A stretch of 6,793 nt of DNA from Desulfofustis sp. (GTDB lineage Bacteria; Desulfobacterota; Desulfobulbia; Desulfobulbales; Desulfocapsaceae). Below are positions 1 through 5,967 of the stretch, in pieces. Within the stretch, counting starts at the first letter, position 1. Each line of letters starts with the position of its first letter. The notes beneath the pieces were generated by a model. That model saw only the letters and a list, made by a program, of their open reading frames with translations. It did not search any database and was not told where the DNA came from. Both the position numbers and the translations under genes were made by a program. Location of the stretch: assembly GCA_029287755.1 (NCBI GenBank), contig JARFQM010000001.1:1-6793 (forward strand). Direction: 5' to 3'.

Positions 1-67
1 CCACGACTGTGTGTCCATGGCGTTGAAAGTATTCCAGAAATCGTGCTCGAATTTGGTTTCCTGTCAT
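1..67 (-). CDS. alaS: Alanyl-tRNA synthetase, N-terminal fragment (cut by the left edge)
   Basis: Alanyl-tRNA synthetase charges tRNA-Ala with alanine in the cytoplasm. Only the first 22 codons are present, from an ATG at 67 reading leftwards off the window. They translate as MTGN followed by QIRARFLEYFQRHGHTVV. This closely fits the family's very conserved start: I-R-x-x-F-L-x-[YF]-F, then a short turn and G-H-x-x-V, as remembered for bacterial AlaRS. The Shine-Dalgarno is weak (GGAA about 7 bases upstream). A good sigma-70 promoter at 165-192 would give a leader of about 90 bases. It lies on the same strand as the exonuclease gene but 228 bases downstream of it, so it is probably a separate transcription unit. 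The call rests on 22 residues; I know of no other family with this N-terminal pattern. Confidence 0.85.
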   Translation of the reverse strand, partial: MTGNQIRARFLEYFQRHGHTVV

Positions 68-122
68 ATTCGTTTTCCGGTTTGAGATTTCTGCAGATTA
101 TGGATCCGCTGCGGTTGTGTGC

Positions 123-144
123 CCTGCACCGCCAGTGGTGCAGG
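123..144 (-). other. Perfect 8-bp hairpin in the alaS leader
   Basis: CCTGCACC at 123-130 pairs perfectly with GGTGCAGG at 137-144 around a 6-base loop. In the predicted alaS transcript it lies about 15 bases after the start of transcription and about 55 bases before the start codon. No U-tract follows on either strand, so it is not a simple intrinsic terminator. It may be a 5' leader structure that stabilises or regulates the mRNA. No T-box features (specifier loop, anti-terminator sequence) are visible. Confidence 0.45.
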
Positions 145-164
145 CCTATTATGCAGAAATAAGG

Positions 165-192
165 ATTTTAGTAAAGTAAACGGTTTTGTCAA
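165..192 (-). promoter_or_regulatory. Candidate sigma-70 promoter for alaS
   Basis: On the minus strand a perfect -35 TTGACA (192-187) is followed by a 16-base spacer and a -10 TAAAAT (170-165) matching 5 of 6 consensus bases. Transcription would start near 158, leaving a leader of about 90 bases before the alaS ATG at 67. This is the best promoter-like match in the window, and it sits in a non-coding gap directly upstream of a gene. Confidence 0.6.
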
Positions 193-216
193 ACCAAATA
201 GAGCCGAGCGCCACGA

Positions 217-278
217 TCCCTGCCAAATTCCCGGCTCCTTGGTGGAACATTGCCTGGAGCCAGGTCTGCCGGCAGGGA
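217..278 (-). terminator. Nested stem structure after the exonuclease gene, possible terminator region
   Basis: TCCCTGCC (217-224) is complementary to GGCAGGGA (271-278). Inside it GGCTCC (233-238) is complementary to GGAGCC (256-261). A competing hairpin CCTGG-AG-CCAGG lies at 253-264, and a 10-base palindrome CTGCCGGCAG at 266-275. The structure begins 17 bases after the exonuclease stop and ends before the alaS promoter, where a terminator or 3' mRNA-protecting structure is expected. There is no U-tract directly after it, so intrinsic termination is unproven. Confidence 0.35.
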
Positions 279-295
279 CAGGCGAAAAAGTGAGA

Positions 296-1027
296 TCAAA
301 CGCCGTCAGGTATTCTGGCGGTAGGGGCAAGTTCCTTTCCCGCCGCAAACAGCTCCCTGATCGTCGTGATTCCGACCGAATGCAGCTTTTTTACCAGAAA
401 GATGAACAGGTAAGCGGTCTGCAGGGCATCCTCAAGGGCATCGTGGGCTTCGAAGTAGGGCAGGTTTAATTCGGTACTGAGTCTCTGCAGGTTGTAGCGG
501 CCATCGGCTACTTGCTGGGAACCGTGATAGTCGCCCAGGACCATCCTTTTGTAGATCTGCGCCATACGCATGGTATCGAGGCTGGGATTGGCTATTGTGC
601 CGTTGTAGAGCTTGCGGGTGGCCCGGTCCAGAAAGCCGGTATCGATCGGCACATAATGACCGACCAGCAGATCCTCCTCGATAAATTTCAGGAACAGGGG
701 CAGAACCGTTTCCAGTGGCGGGGCCTCCTCCAGCTGTTGGGGGGTGATCCGATGAATCAGGGTGGCCCGGGTATGATCACGGTTATGAGGTTTTACATAG
801 TAGTGAAAGGTTTGACCCAGATCTATCTGCAAATCCCTGATGCGAACGGCGCCAATGGCAATGATTTCATCCTTTTTCCGGTTGAGGCCAGTCAGTTCGG
901 TGTCGAAGACAACATAGGTATAGTCGGCCAGCTGTTTTCGATAGTCGAAGCGTGCGAAGCTGCGGTTGTTGGAAACAATGAGCCGGTCACGGCCCCGCAG
1001 TCGGGATATTTTATTGAGTATCCCCAT
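296..1027 (-). CDS. DEDDh-type 3'-5' exonuclease (DnaQ-like superfamily)
   Basis: This 243-residue protein is a predicted metal-dependent 3'-5' exonuclease of the DnaQ/epsilon superfamily. All catalytic positions are visible: Asp42 and Glu44 in FDTELTGL (ExoI), Asp129 in VGHYVPIDTGFL (ExoII), and His195 and Asp200 in AHDALEDA (ExoIII, the DEDDh type). The domain spans about residues 36-215, after a basic N-terminal extension of about 35 residues. I see no clamp-binding motif and no polymerase-binding tail, so it is probably not the replicative epsilon subunit. The ATG at 1027 is chosen because AGAGG lies 8 bases upstream; a GTG at 1030, directly abutting the previous stop (1031-1033), is an alternative. 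The start adjoins the end of the DUF294 gene, so the two are almost certainly translated from one mRNA. Its true substrate is unknown. Confidence 0.9.
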   Translation of the reverse strand: MGILNKISRLRGRDRLIVSNNRSFARFDYRKQLADYTYVVFDTELTGLNRKKDEIIAIGAVRIRDLQIDLGQTFHYYVKPHNRDHTRATLIHRITPQQLEEAPPLETVLPLFLKFIEEDLLVGHYVPIDTGFLDRATRKLYNGTIANPSLDTMRMAQIYKRMVLGDYHGSQQVADGRYNLQRLSTELNLPYFEAHDALEDALQTAYLFIFLVKKLHSVGITTIRELFAAGKELAPTARIPDGV

Positions 1028-1030
1028 CAC

Positions 1031-2992
1031 CTAGGCCTCTGCTATCTCCTTGGCCATCAGATTCTGCATCCTGCCGATGACGCTGAAACCGTCCTTGAGC
1101 ATCCGTTTTTCCAGATCACTGAGCTCTTCGGGATAGATGAAATCGTCCGGCTCTTGGCCCTGTTCTATCTGGGAAAGCTGGTGGATAACCCGGAGCTGCA
1201 GCTGCAGTTCATAGGCATCGACCATCTCCAGAGAAAAGGACTTGTCCAGTTTCATCCTGGCGGACAGCCGCTTGAGCCGAGTCAGGGTGTTGGTCTGCCT
1301 GATCCCATATTTCAGGCTCAGGATCCGGGCAAAATCAACAAAAGGAGCCAAGCCGCGCATCTTGATGTCCAGCCGATCCTTGTGATCGCCATTCTGTTCG
1401 ACCACGAACTGCTGAAAAAAAGAAAGTGGTGCCCGCAAGGACAGGAAATCGCGGCCCAAGTTCTCGATGATGGTATTCTTCTGGAGGCAGCGGGTGATGA
1501 TATGGTCGCGCAGATCAACAGCCAGCTGTTCGGTTCCATACGCATGCCTGAAATCGAAGAAAATAGAGGCGCCGAGCTGATCATGCCGACCCGCGTCACC
1601 GATCCAGTGGGAAAACTGCTCTTTCCAGCTGGTCATCGACCGGCACCAGAGAGGGTTGCTGGCCATGACATTGTCCTTGCAGGACGGGTAGCCGCACTTG
1701 AGCAGATGATAGGTCGCCTGTTCGCCAAACACCCGGAAGTAATTCTCCACCTCTTTCTGCTGCCTGGGGTCCGGATCGCTGTAGATGATGCCGTTATCCT
1801 GGTCGGTCTTGAAAGTCTGCTCGTTTCTGCCTTCGCTGCCGAACATCAGCCAGCTGTACCTGACCGGGGCAGGTCCTAGCTGGTCATGGAGGAGAACTAG
1901 AATCCGAGCGAGAATCCTCTCGTTGATCAGAGTGATCATGCGGGAAATATCGCCTGCCTTGGCTCCCTCCTTGAGGATATTGCGAACCAGCCCGCTGATT
2001 TTTTCGGAGAGCAGATAGAGCCCCTCGAACTGGCTCTGAGCAGAGATTTCCTTGAACAGGTAGTAGGGGGAATTGCCCTGCTGAACCATGATGTCGTGGC
2101 TGGTGATCACGCCGGTGACCCGGCCGCTCTGTTCAACCCCAAGATGGTGGATGGAGGTGGTCATCATTTTCAGCAGCACATCGAAACAGAGCATATCCGC
2201 CGGCACCGTTTTCAGCGGACTGCTCATGATCGAGCTGACCGGCTCCCTGATATCCCTGCCGTCGGCGATGACCTTGCTCCTGAAGTCGGTATCGGTAATG
2301 ATGCCGATCATCGAACCGGGATCCTCGTCGACATAGACGAGCAGCGAACCGATGCCCTGGCGGGCCATGATCATCCCGCTTTCCTGAATAGAGGTGGTGG
2401 CCGACACGGAGAACAGCGGCTTGCTCAGCTCGCCGGCCTTGGTGTTGAAAAGCAGCAACTCCTCGGCGGGTCTCCTGGTCAACTTGTTTTTGCGCAACTC
2501 TGTGTAGGCCGTCGCCACCACATTGTCGGAAAAATTTTTCAGGTAGAAATGGGAAATCGCCGAAACGGAGCGCACCAGTTCTTTGAAAATATCGCGGGGA
2601 ATCAGGTAGCAGAAGGTATCTTCAACGGTTTCGATGTTGAGGTTGGCCTTGGTTCCCCTGATAATTCCCAGGGCGCCGATATTCGACCCGACGCCCCGGT
2701 AATCCTTGAGTACGATATCACCGTCGTCATCGGTGATAAAGGCCCTGACGCCGCCTCTTTGAATAAGATAGAGATGAGTGATGTCAGATTCGTTGTAGGT
2801 CAGAAGCCGGGTGCCCTTGGGGAAAAAATCGATTTTGCAGTGCAGGGCAAGGTCCCTGAGGGATTGGTCGTCAAGTTCTTTGAACGGCATGGTACTCTTG
2901 AGAAAGGCAATCGCCACTTCGGGGGCGACCGCGTTTTCACTGCCGTTGACCGACGGGATGACCGGAGCCTGTTTTCTGTCCTTGCCTGCCAT
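1031..2992 (-). CDS. cNMP-binding / CBS-pair / DUF294 nucleotidyltransferase signalling protein
   Basis: This 653-residue soluble protein has, in order, a cyclic-nucleotide-binding-like beta-barrel (about 35-150), a CBS pair (about 190-305), a DUF294 GlnD-like nucleotidyltransferase domain (about 335-475) and a C-terminal DUF294_C helical domain (about 510-650). The transferase motif looks intact: GSEGRNEQ at 385-392, then the metal-binding Asp397 and Asp399 in TDQDN. CBS pairs commonly bind adenine nucleotides, so the protein has the layout of an energy or nucleotide sensor that could nucleotidylate a target; the target is unknown. Genes of this type are often found beside acs and acetate permease genes (my recollection of Vibrio and deltaproteobacteria). 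The ATG at 2992 has no good Shine-Dalgarno, but no alternative in-frame start exists before the upstream stop, and the barrel needs this N-terminus. It adjoins the exonuclease gene and lies 167 bases after acs. Confidence 0.9.
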   Translation of the reverse strand: MAGKDRKQAPVIPSVNGSENAVAPEVAIAFLKSTMPFKELDDQSLRDLALHCKIDFFPKGTRLLTYNESDITHLYLIQRGGVRAFITDDDGDIVLKDYRGVGSNIGALGIIRGTKANLNIETVEDTFCYLIPRDIFKELVRSVSAISHFYLKNFSDNVVATAYTELRKNKLTRRPAEELLLFNTKAGELSKPLFSVSATTSIQESGMIMARQGIGSLLVYVDEDPGSMIGIITDTDFRSKVIADGRDIREPVSSIMSSPLKTVPADMLCFDVLLKMMTTSIHHLGVEQSGRVTGVITSHDIMVQQGNSPYYLFKEISAQSQFEGLYLLSEKISGLVRNILKEGAKAGDISRMITLINERILARILVLLHDQLGPAPVRYSWLMFGSEGRNEQTFKTDQDNGIIYSDPDPRQQKEVENYFRVFGEQATYHLLKCGYPSCKDNVMASNPLWCRSMTSWKEQFSHWIGDAGRHDQLGASIFFDFRHAYGTEQLAVDLRDHIITRCLQKNTIIENLGRDFLSLRAPLSFFQQFVVEQNGDHKDRLDIKMRGLAPFVDFARILSLKYGIRQTNTLTRLKRLSARMKLDKSFSLEMVDAYELQLQLRVIHQLSQIEQGQEPDDFIYPEELSDLEKRMLKDGFSVIGRMQNLMAKEIAEA

Positions 2993-3032
2993 GGTAAAGT
3001 TTGTCCGCTTGGGGGTAATGGTGGATACATTT

Positions 3033-3061
3033 TTTATATCACACTATTTATCTTACAGGAA
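3033..3061 (-). promoter_or_regulatory. Candidate extended -10 promoter for the DUF294-exonuclease pair
   Basis: On the minus strand TGATATAAA gives an extended -10 (TG at 3041-3040, TATAAA at 3038-3033, 5 of 6 consensus). A poor -35 (TTCCTG, 3061-3056) lies 17 bases upstream, as expected when an extended -10 carries the promoter. Transcription would begin near 3026, about 34 bases before the ATG at 2992. It lies downstream of the acs hairpin, so the two genes could be expressed independently of acs. Confidence 0.45.
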
Positions 3062-3100
3062 TAAAAAGCGAGAGAGGAGCCGGGTCTGGCGAGGAGCCAC

Positions 3101-3150
3101 GGGCCGCACTACCCATCGTCTCCCGTGGAACATGATGGGTAGTGTGGCCC
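3101..3150 (-). terminator. Long GC-rich hairpin after acs (terminator or mRNA-processing structure)
   Basis: GGGCCGCACTACCCATC (3101-3117) and GATGGGTAGTGTGGCCC (3134-3150) are complementary over 17 positions with one mismatch. The stem can extend inward by two pairs (one G-T), leaving a loop of about 12 bases. It begins 9 bases after the acs stop codon, a position typical of a terminator. However, the next T-run on the minus strand (CTTTTT near 3069-3064) is about 32 bases further on. Two copies of GAGGAGCC (3074-3081 and 3091-3098) lie in that gap. It could equally be a processing or attenuation structure setting acs above the downstream genes. Confidence 0.5.
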
Positions 3151-3159
3151 CGCCCTAAT

Positions 3160-5157
3160 CTAGAAAAACTCGTTGTCCAGTGTCTTCTTGCCGTCAATCA
3201 GATCATCAACAACGGTGGGATCGGCCAGGGTGGAGATGTCGCCGAAGTCGCCGAAATCGTTGGAGGCGATTTTCCGCAGGATGCGGCGCATGATTTTGCC
3301 GCTGCGGGTCTTGGGCAGCCCAGGGGCATATTGGATGGTATCCGGCGAGGCTATCGGTCCAATCTCCGTGCGCACATGGACGCGAAGCTCGGCGAGTAAT
3401 TCGGCGTTTTCCTCGACGCCGGGAACGAGCGTCACAAAGGCGTAAATGGCCTGCCCCTTTATCGGGTGCGGCATGCCGACCACTGCTGCCTCATTGACAT
3501 GGGAATGAGAGACCAGCGCCGATTCGATCTCCGCGGTACCCAGCCGATGCCCCGAGACATTTATCACATCGTCGAGCCGGCCCATAATCCAATAGTAGCC
3601 GTTCTCGTCGCAGCGTGCCCCGTCGCCGGCATCGTAACAACCAGGAAATTCCTCGAAATAGGTACGGCGAAAACGTTCGGGATCGCCATATATCCCCCTG
3701 AACATCCCTGGCCACGGTTTCCGGATAACGAGGTGGCCGCCCTCGTTCACGCTGGCCTCGTGGCCTTCTTCGGTGAGAATGGCCGCATCGACCCCGGGCA
3801 ACGGCATGGTGGCCGAGCCCGGTTTCAACCTGGTTGCGTAGGGGAGAGGTGATATCATGATACCGCCAGTCTCGGTCTGCCACCAGGTATCGACGATGGG
3901 CACGGAACCGCCGCCGACATTGAGATGATACCACATCCAGGCCTCCGGGTTAATCGGTTCACCCACTGAGCCGAGGATGCGCAGGGAGGAGGTGTCATGC
4001 TTTTTGATCGGTTCAGCGCCGAAACGCATGAGCGCCCTGATCATCGTCGGAGCGGTGTAGAAAATGGTGACGCCGTATTTCTCGATTATCTGCCAGAATC
4101 GATCGGGACCGGGATAGGATGGGACACCTTCAAACATCAAGGTGGTAGTGCCCCAGCCCAGCGGTCCGTAGAGAAGATAGGAGTGACCGGTAATCCAGCC
4201 GACATCGGCGGTGCACCAGTAGACATCCTCGTCTCTAAGATCAAATACCATCTGCATGGTATGGAGGACATAGGTCAAATATCCCCCGCTGGTATGCACC
4301 ACCCCTTTGGGCTTGCCGGTCGAGCCGGAGGTGTAGAGTATAAACAGCATATCTTCCGCAGCCATCGGCTCGGGAGTGCACGTGGGGGTGATATCGGGGC
4401 CGCTCATTTCATCATGCCACCAGCTGTCCCGCCCGGGCTGCATGGCCACGTCAATACCGGCCCGGCGCACGACCAGGCAGTGATCAACCGAGTCACACTC
4501 TTCGAGCGCCTCATCTCCATTCGGTTTCAGGGCGATGCTCTTGCCCGCTCTGAGCACCGCATCGGCAGTGATGAGCAGCGAAGCCTCGCAATCTTCTATC
4601 CTGTTTTGCAAACTGACAGCTGAAAAACCGGCGAACACCACCGAGTGTATCGCTCCAATTCTTGCGCAGGCAAGCAGGCTGATTACCAGTTCTGGAATCA
4701 TCGGCAGATAGACCGCCACCCGGTCGCCTTTTTGCACCCCTTTTTTCTTCAGCACATTGGCGCATCGGCAGACCTCGTCGAGCAGCTGCCGGTAGGTATA
4801 GGTACGGACTTCATCTTCGGGCTCCCCCTGCCAGATCAAGGCGATTTTTTCACCTTTTCCGTGTTCGACATGGCGATCGAGGCAATTATAGGAAACATTG
4901 AGAGTGGCCCCGTCAAACCAGCGGATTTCCGGTTTATAAAGATCGGCGTCAAGCACCGACCGCCAGGGACTATACCAGCTCACCAGCTCTTCGGCCCGCT
5001 CCTGCCAGTAGCCCTCCAGATCCTCCATGGAACGGTCGTAGGTACTTTGATACTGGGCTATATCATTTATCCAGGCGTGCTGGCTGCCTTCGATCGGCGG
5101 CTCGAAATATCGGTCCTCGCTTAACAGACTGGTTATTTTTTCGTCAACTTCACTCAT
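3160..5157 (-). CDS. acs: Acetyl-CoA synthetase (AMP-forming acetate--CoA ligase)
   Basis: Acs converts acetate, ATP and CoA to acetyl-CoA, AMP and pyrophosphate in the cytoplasm, the high-affinity route for acetate use. The 665-residue product has the usual length and all adenylate-forming motifs: YTSGSTGKPKG at 275-285 (A3), DTWWQTETGG at 423-432 (A5), the hinge region GRLDDVINVSGHRLG at 526-540 (A8), and the catalytic lysine Lys621 in PKTRSGKIMRR. Acetate-pocket residues Ile322, Thr323, Val398 and Trp426 align with Val310, Thr311, Val386 and Trp414 of Salmonella Acs at a constant offset of 12, so acetate rather than a longer acid is the expected substrate. Lys621 corresponds to the lysine acetylated by Pat-type enzymes in other bacteria. 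The ATG at 5157 is preferred over an in-frame ATG at 5232, because a good Shine-Dalgarno precedes it and the extra 25 residues do not resemble Acs. Confidence 0.97.
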   Translation of the reverse strand: MSEVDEKITSLLSEDRYFEPPIEGSQHAWINDIAQYQSTYDRSMEDLEGYWQERAEELVSWYSPWRSVLDADLYKPEIRWFDGATLNVSYNCLDRHVEHGKGEKIALIWQGEPEDEVRTYTYRQLLDEVCRCANVLKKKGVQKGDRVAVYLPMIPELVISLLACARIGAIHSVVFAGFSAVSLQNRIEDCEASLLITADAVLRAGKSIALKPNGDEALEECDSVDHCLVVRRAGIDVAMQPGRDSWWHDEMSGPDITPTCTPEPMAAEDMLFILYTSGSTGKPKGVVHTSGGYLTYVLHTMQMVFDLRDEDVYWCTADVGWITGHSYLLYGPLGWGTTTLMFEGVPSYPGPDRFWQIIEKYGVTIFYTAPTMIRALMRFGAEPIKKHDTSSLRILGSVGEPINPEAWMWYHLNVGGGSVPIVDTWWQTETGGIMISPLPYATRLKPGSATMPLPGVDAAILTEEGHEASVNEGGHLVIRKPWPGMFRGIYGDPERFRRTYFEEFPGCYDAGDGARCDENGYYWIMGRLDDVINVSGHRLGTAEIESALVSHSHVNEAAVVGMPHPIKGQAIYAFVTLVPGVEENAELLAELRVHVRTEIGPIASPDTIQYAPGLPKTRSGKIMRRILRKIASNDFGDFGDISTLADPTVVDDLIDGKKTLDNEFF

Positions 5158-5163
5158 TGAAGT

Positions 5164-5171
5164 CTCCACCT
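5164..5171 (-). promoter_or_regulatory. Ribosome binding site that decides the acs start
   Basis: On the minus strand AGGTGGAG ends 6 bases before the ATG at 5157. It is a strong Shine-Dalgarno match and supports starting acs at MSEVDEKI, not at the longer in-frame ATG at 5232. Confidence 0.75.
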
Positions 5172-5245
5172 GAAATCTGACTGCTGGACAGTGCAAACGG
5201 TAAAAATCAAAATGACCCCGAACAATTTCCAAATCAATTTTAACT

Positions 5246-5273
5246 ATAATATCAATATATCTGATATAAGCAA
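5246..5273 (-). promoter_or_regulatory. Candidate acs promoter
   Basis: On the minus strand TTGCTT (5273-5268, 3 of 6) is followed by a 16-base spacer and TATTAT (5251-5246, 5 of 6). The start of transcription would be near 5239, about 80 bases before the acs ATG. The poor -35 suggests activator dependence or regulation. A 19-base palindrome occupies the spacer and part of the -10. I saw no sigma-54 type GG-N10-GC element in this region. Confidence 0.4.
5249..5267. promoter_or_regulatory. Palindrome in the acs promoter spacer, candidate operator
   Basis: ATATCA at 5249-5254 and TGATAT at 5262-5267 are perfect inverted copies separated by 7 bases, filling the gap between the predicted -35 and -10 of acs. 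A dimeric repressor bound here would block RNA polymerase. The protein that might bind it is not known from the sequence. Low sequence complexity (AT-rich) means chance is possible. Confidence 0.4.
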
Positions 5274-5283
5274 GAATTCTTAT
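5266..5283. repeat. Second inverted repeat beside the acs -35
   Basis: ATAAG (5266-5270) and CTTAT (5279-5283) are inverted copies with an 8-base spacer. The central AAGAATTCTT (5272-5281) is itself a perfect 10-base palindrome. It overlaps the predicted -35 and directly adjoins the palindrome at 5249-5267, so the two could form a tandem site. Confidence 0.3.
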
Positions 5284-5394
5284 CCTTTTCCGCCGTCACT
5301 CCAAAAACCACGTTATCAAGCACGCTCAAAAAATATATATCATGAATAAATACAAATAGTTGGAGAAGAAGCCTTGGGGTTGGCCAAAAAGTTC

Positions 5395-5423
5395 TTTACA
5401 GTTTATTACTTGAAAATTAAATT
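5395..5423 (+). promoter_or_regulatory. Candidate promoter for the ArsR-family/DUF2892 pair
   Basis: TTTACA (5395-5400, 5 of 6 match to TTGACA) is followed by a 17-base spacer and TAAATT (5418-5423, 4 of 6). This would give a long leader of about 170 bases. An overlapping weaker alternative is TTGAAA (5410-5415)-N17-AATAAC (5433-5438). The AT-richness of the region makes false positives likely. Confidence 0.35.
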
Positions 5424-5435
5424 AAACGCTGAAAT

Positions 5436-5448
5436 AACTAAGATAGTT
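5436..5448. promoter_or_regulatory. Short inverted repeat near the regulator's promoter, possible operator
   Basis: AACTA-AGA-TAGTT is a perfect 5-base inverted repeat with a 3-base centre. It lies just downstream of the candidate promoter at 5395-5423, where an autorepressor of the ArsR family could bind. It is short, so the evidence is positional. Confidence 0.25.
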
Positions 5449-5497
5449 TTCCTTGGGAAACCAGTACTTTTGCTTCAAGATAATGGCGTGCGAGAAA

Positions 5498-5514
5498 TTC
5501 TGCCGCAGGCAGAA
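5498..5514 (+). other. Perfect 7-bp hairpin in the leader of the regulator gene
   Basis: TTCTGCC (5498-5504) and GGCAGAA (5508-5514) form a perfect stem with a 3-base loop GCA. It lies about 88 bases before the ArsR-family start codon, inside the predicted leader. There is no following U-tract, so termination is unlikely; it may be an mRNA structure or a protein-binding palindrome. Confidence 0.35.
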
Positions 5515-5602
5515 GTGCGTCCGAGGTTAAGATTTCGAGCACAACTAAATATCTGCTAAAAGGGCCGTTTCCGGATGGGAACCAGGCTAAGAGGGAGCCG
5601 TT

Positions 5603-5914
5603 ATGCAAGAAGACTTGAAAGAAGACATGAAAGATGAACAGATCGAGGTCATATCCAAACTGCTCAAGTCGATGTCCCACCCGATCCGGCTCAAGATTCT
5701 CTGCCTGCTTCAGGAAGAAGAGATGTCGGTGGGAGACATTAGGGAGCAGGTGAAGACCACCAACGCAAACGTCTCCCAACACTTGAACATTCTCAGAAGT
5801 CAGGGCATTATTGACTTCCGTAAAGACGCCAATTTCATTTACAACAGAATTACCGATCAGCGCATCCTTGAACTAATCCAGAAGATGCGGCATCTTTTCT
5901 GTCCCGACCTTTAA
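5603..5914 (+). CDS. ArsR-family repressor, BigR/SqrR/YgaV-like reactive-sulfur sensor
   Basis: This 103-residue winged-helix regulator of the ArsR/SmtB family begins its core at SMSHPIRLKILCLL (23-36). The helix-turn-helix includes TTNANVSQHLNILRSQGI (52-69), and the wing is near DANFIYNRI (75-83). The classic metal-binding ELCVCDL motif is absent; MSVGDI stands in its place. Instead there are exactly two cysteines, Cys34 in the early helix and Cys100 at the C-terminus (HLFCPDL). Their spacing of 66 residues equals the Cys42/Cys108 pair of BigR and the Cys41/Cys107 pair of SqrR, which form a persulfide- or polysulfide-induced bridge that releases DNA. This strongly suggests a sulfur-responsive autorepressor, although an unstudied ligand remains possible. 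The start is supported by GGGAG 5 bases upstream. It is followed after 53 bases by the DUF2892 gene, the same partnership as ygaV-ygaP of E. coli. Confidence 0.88.
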   Translation: MQEDLKEDMKDEQIEVISKLLKSMSHPIRLKILCLLQEEEMSVGDIREQVKTTNANVSQHLNILRSQGIIDFRKDANFIYNRITDQRILELIQKMRHLFCPDL

Positions 5915-5967
5915 ACTGCAAGTGAACCGATTACCTAACAGATAAACTCAACCATCCGAGTAGTACC

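Larger units (their letters stand above)
5158..5602. other. Divergent regulatory intergenic region between acs and the ArsR-family gene
   Basis: This 445-base stretch has no convincing gene. It is clearly richer in A and T than its neighbours, especially at 5220-5460. It holds candidate promoters for both flanking genes and four small inverted repeats, each listed separately. An 8-base palindrome TTGGCCAA also lies at 5380-5387. A TTG-initiated reading frame at 5374-5559 has no recognisable features and is treated as chance. Confidence 0.6.

Noticed and set aside
1..162. Plus-strand open frame from the left edge to a stop at 160-162
   Set aside because: It has no start in the window and no recognisable sequence, and the opposite strand encodes the alaS N-terminus.
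296..1027. Replicative DNA polymerase III epsilon subunit (dnaQ)
   Set aside because: The nuclease core is present, but the N-terminal extension, the absence of a visible clamp-binding motif or polymerase-binding tail, and the location beside the DUF294 gene argue against the replicative role.
512..1879. Long plus-strand open frame of 455 codons
   Set aside because: It is antisense to the exonuclease and DUF294 genes, whose minus-strand products carry clear conserved motifs. The plus-strand product has no recognisable domain.
2096..3064. Plus-strand open frame of 322 codons
   Set aside because: It lies antisense to the well-supported N-terminal half of the DUF294 protein and has a low-complexity His/Gly/Asp-rich composition typical of shadow frames.
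3101..3150. Terminal inverted repeat of a mobile element
   Set aside because: The arms are only 16 bases apart, with no transposase and no target duplication; a hairpin after acs explains them.
5158..5232. 25-residue N-terminal extension of Acs from the ATG at 5232
   Set aside because: It is not Acs-like, and the ATG at 5157 has a strong Shine-Dalgarno and gives the usual protein length.
5374..5559. TTG-initiated frame of 61 codons upstream of the ArsR-family gene
   Set aside because: It resembles no family I know, starts with a rare codon, and spans the candidate promoter and inverted repeats of an AT-rich regulatory gap.
5603..5914. Arsenic- or zinc-sensing ArsR/SmtB regulator
   Set aside because: The ELCVCDL-type metal motif is absent, and the only cysteines are at the positions of the sulfur sensors.
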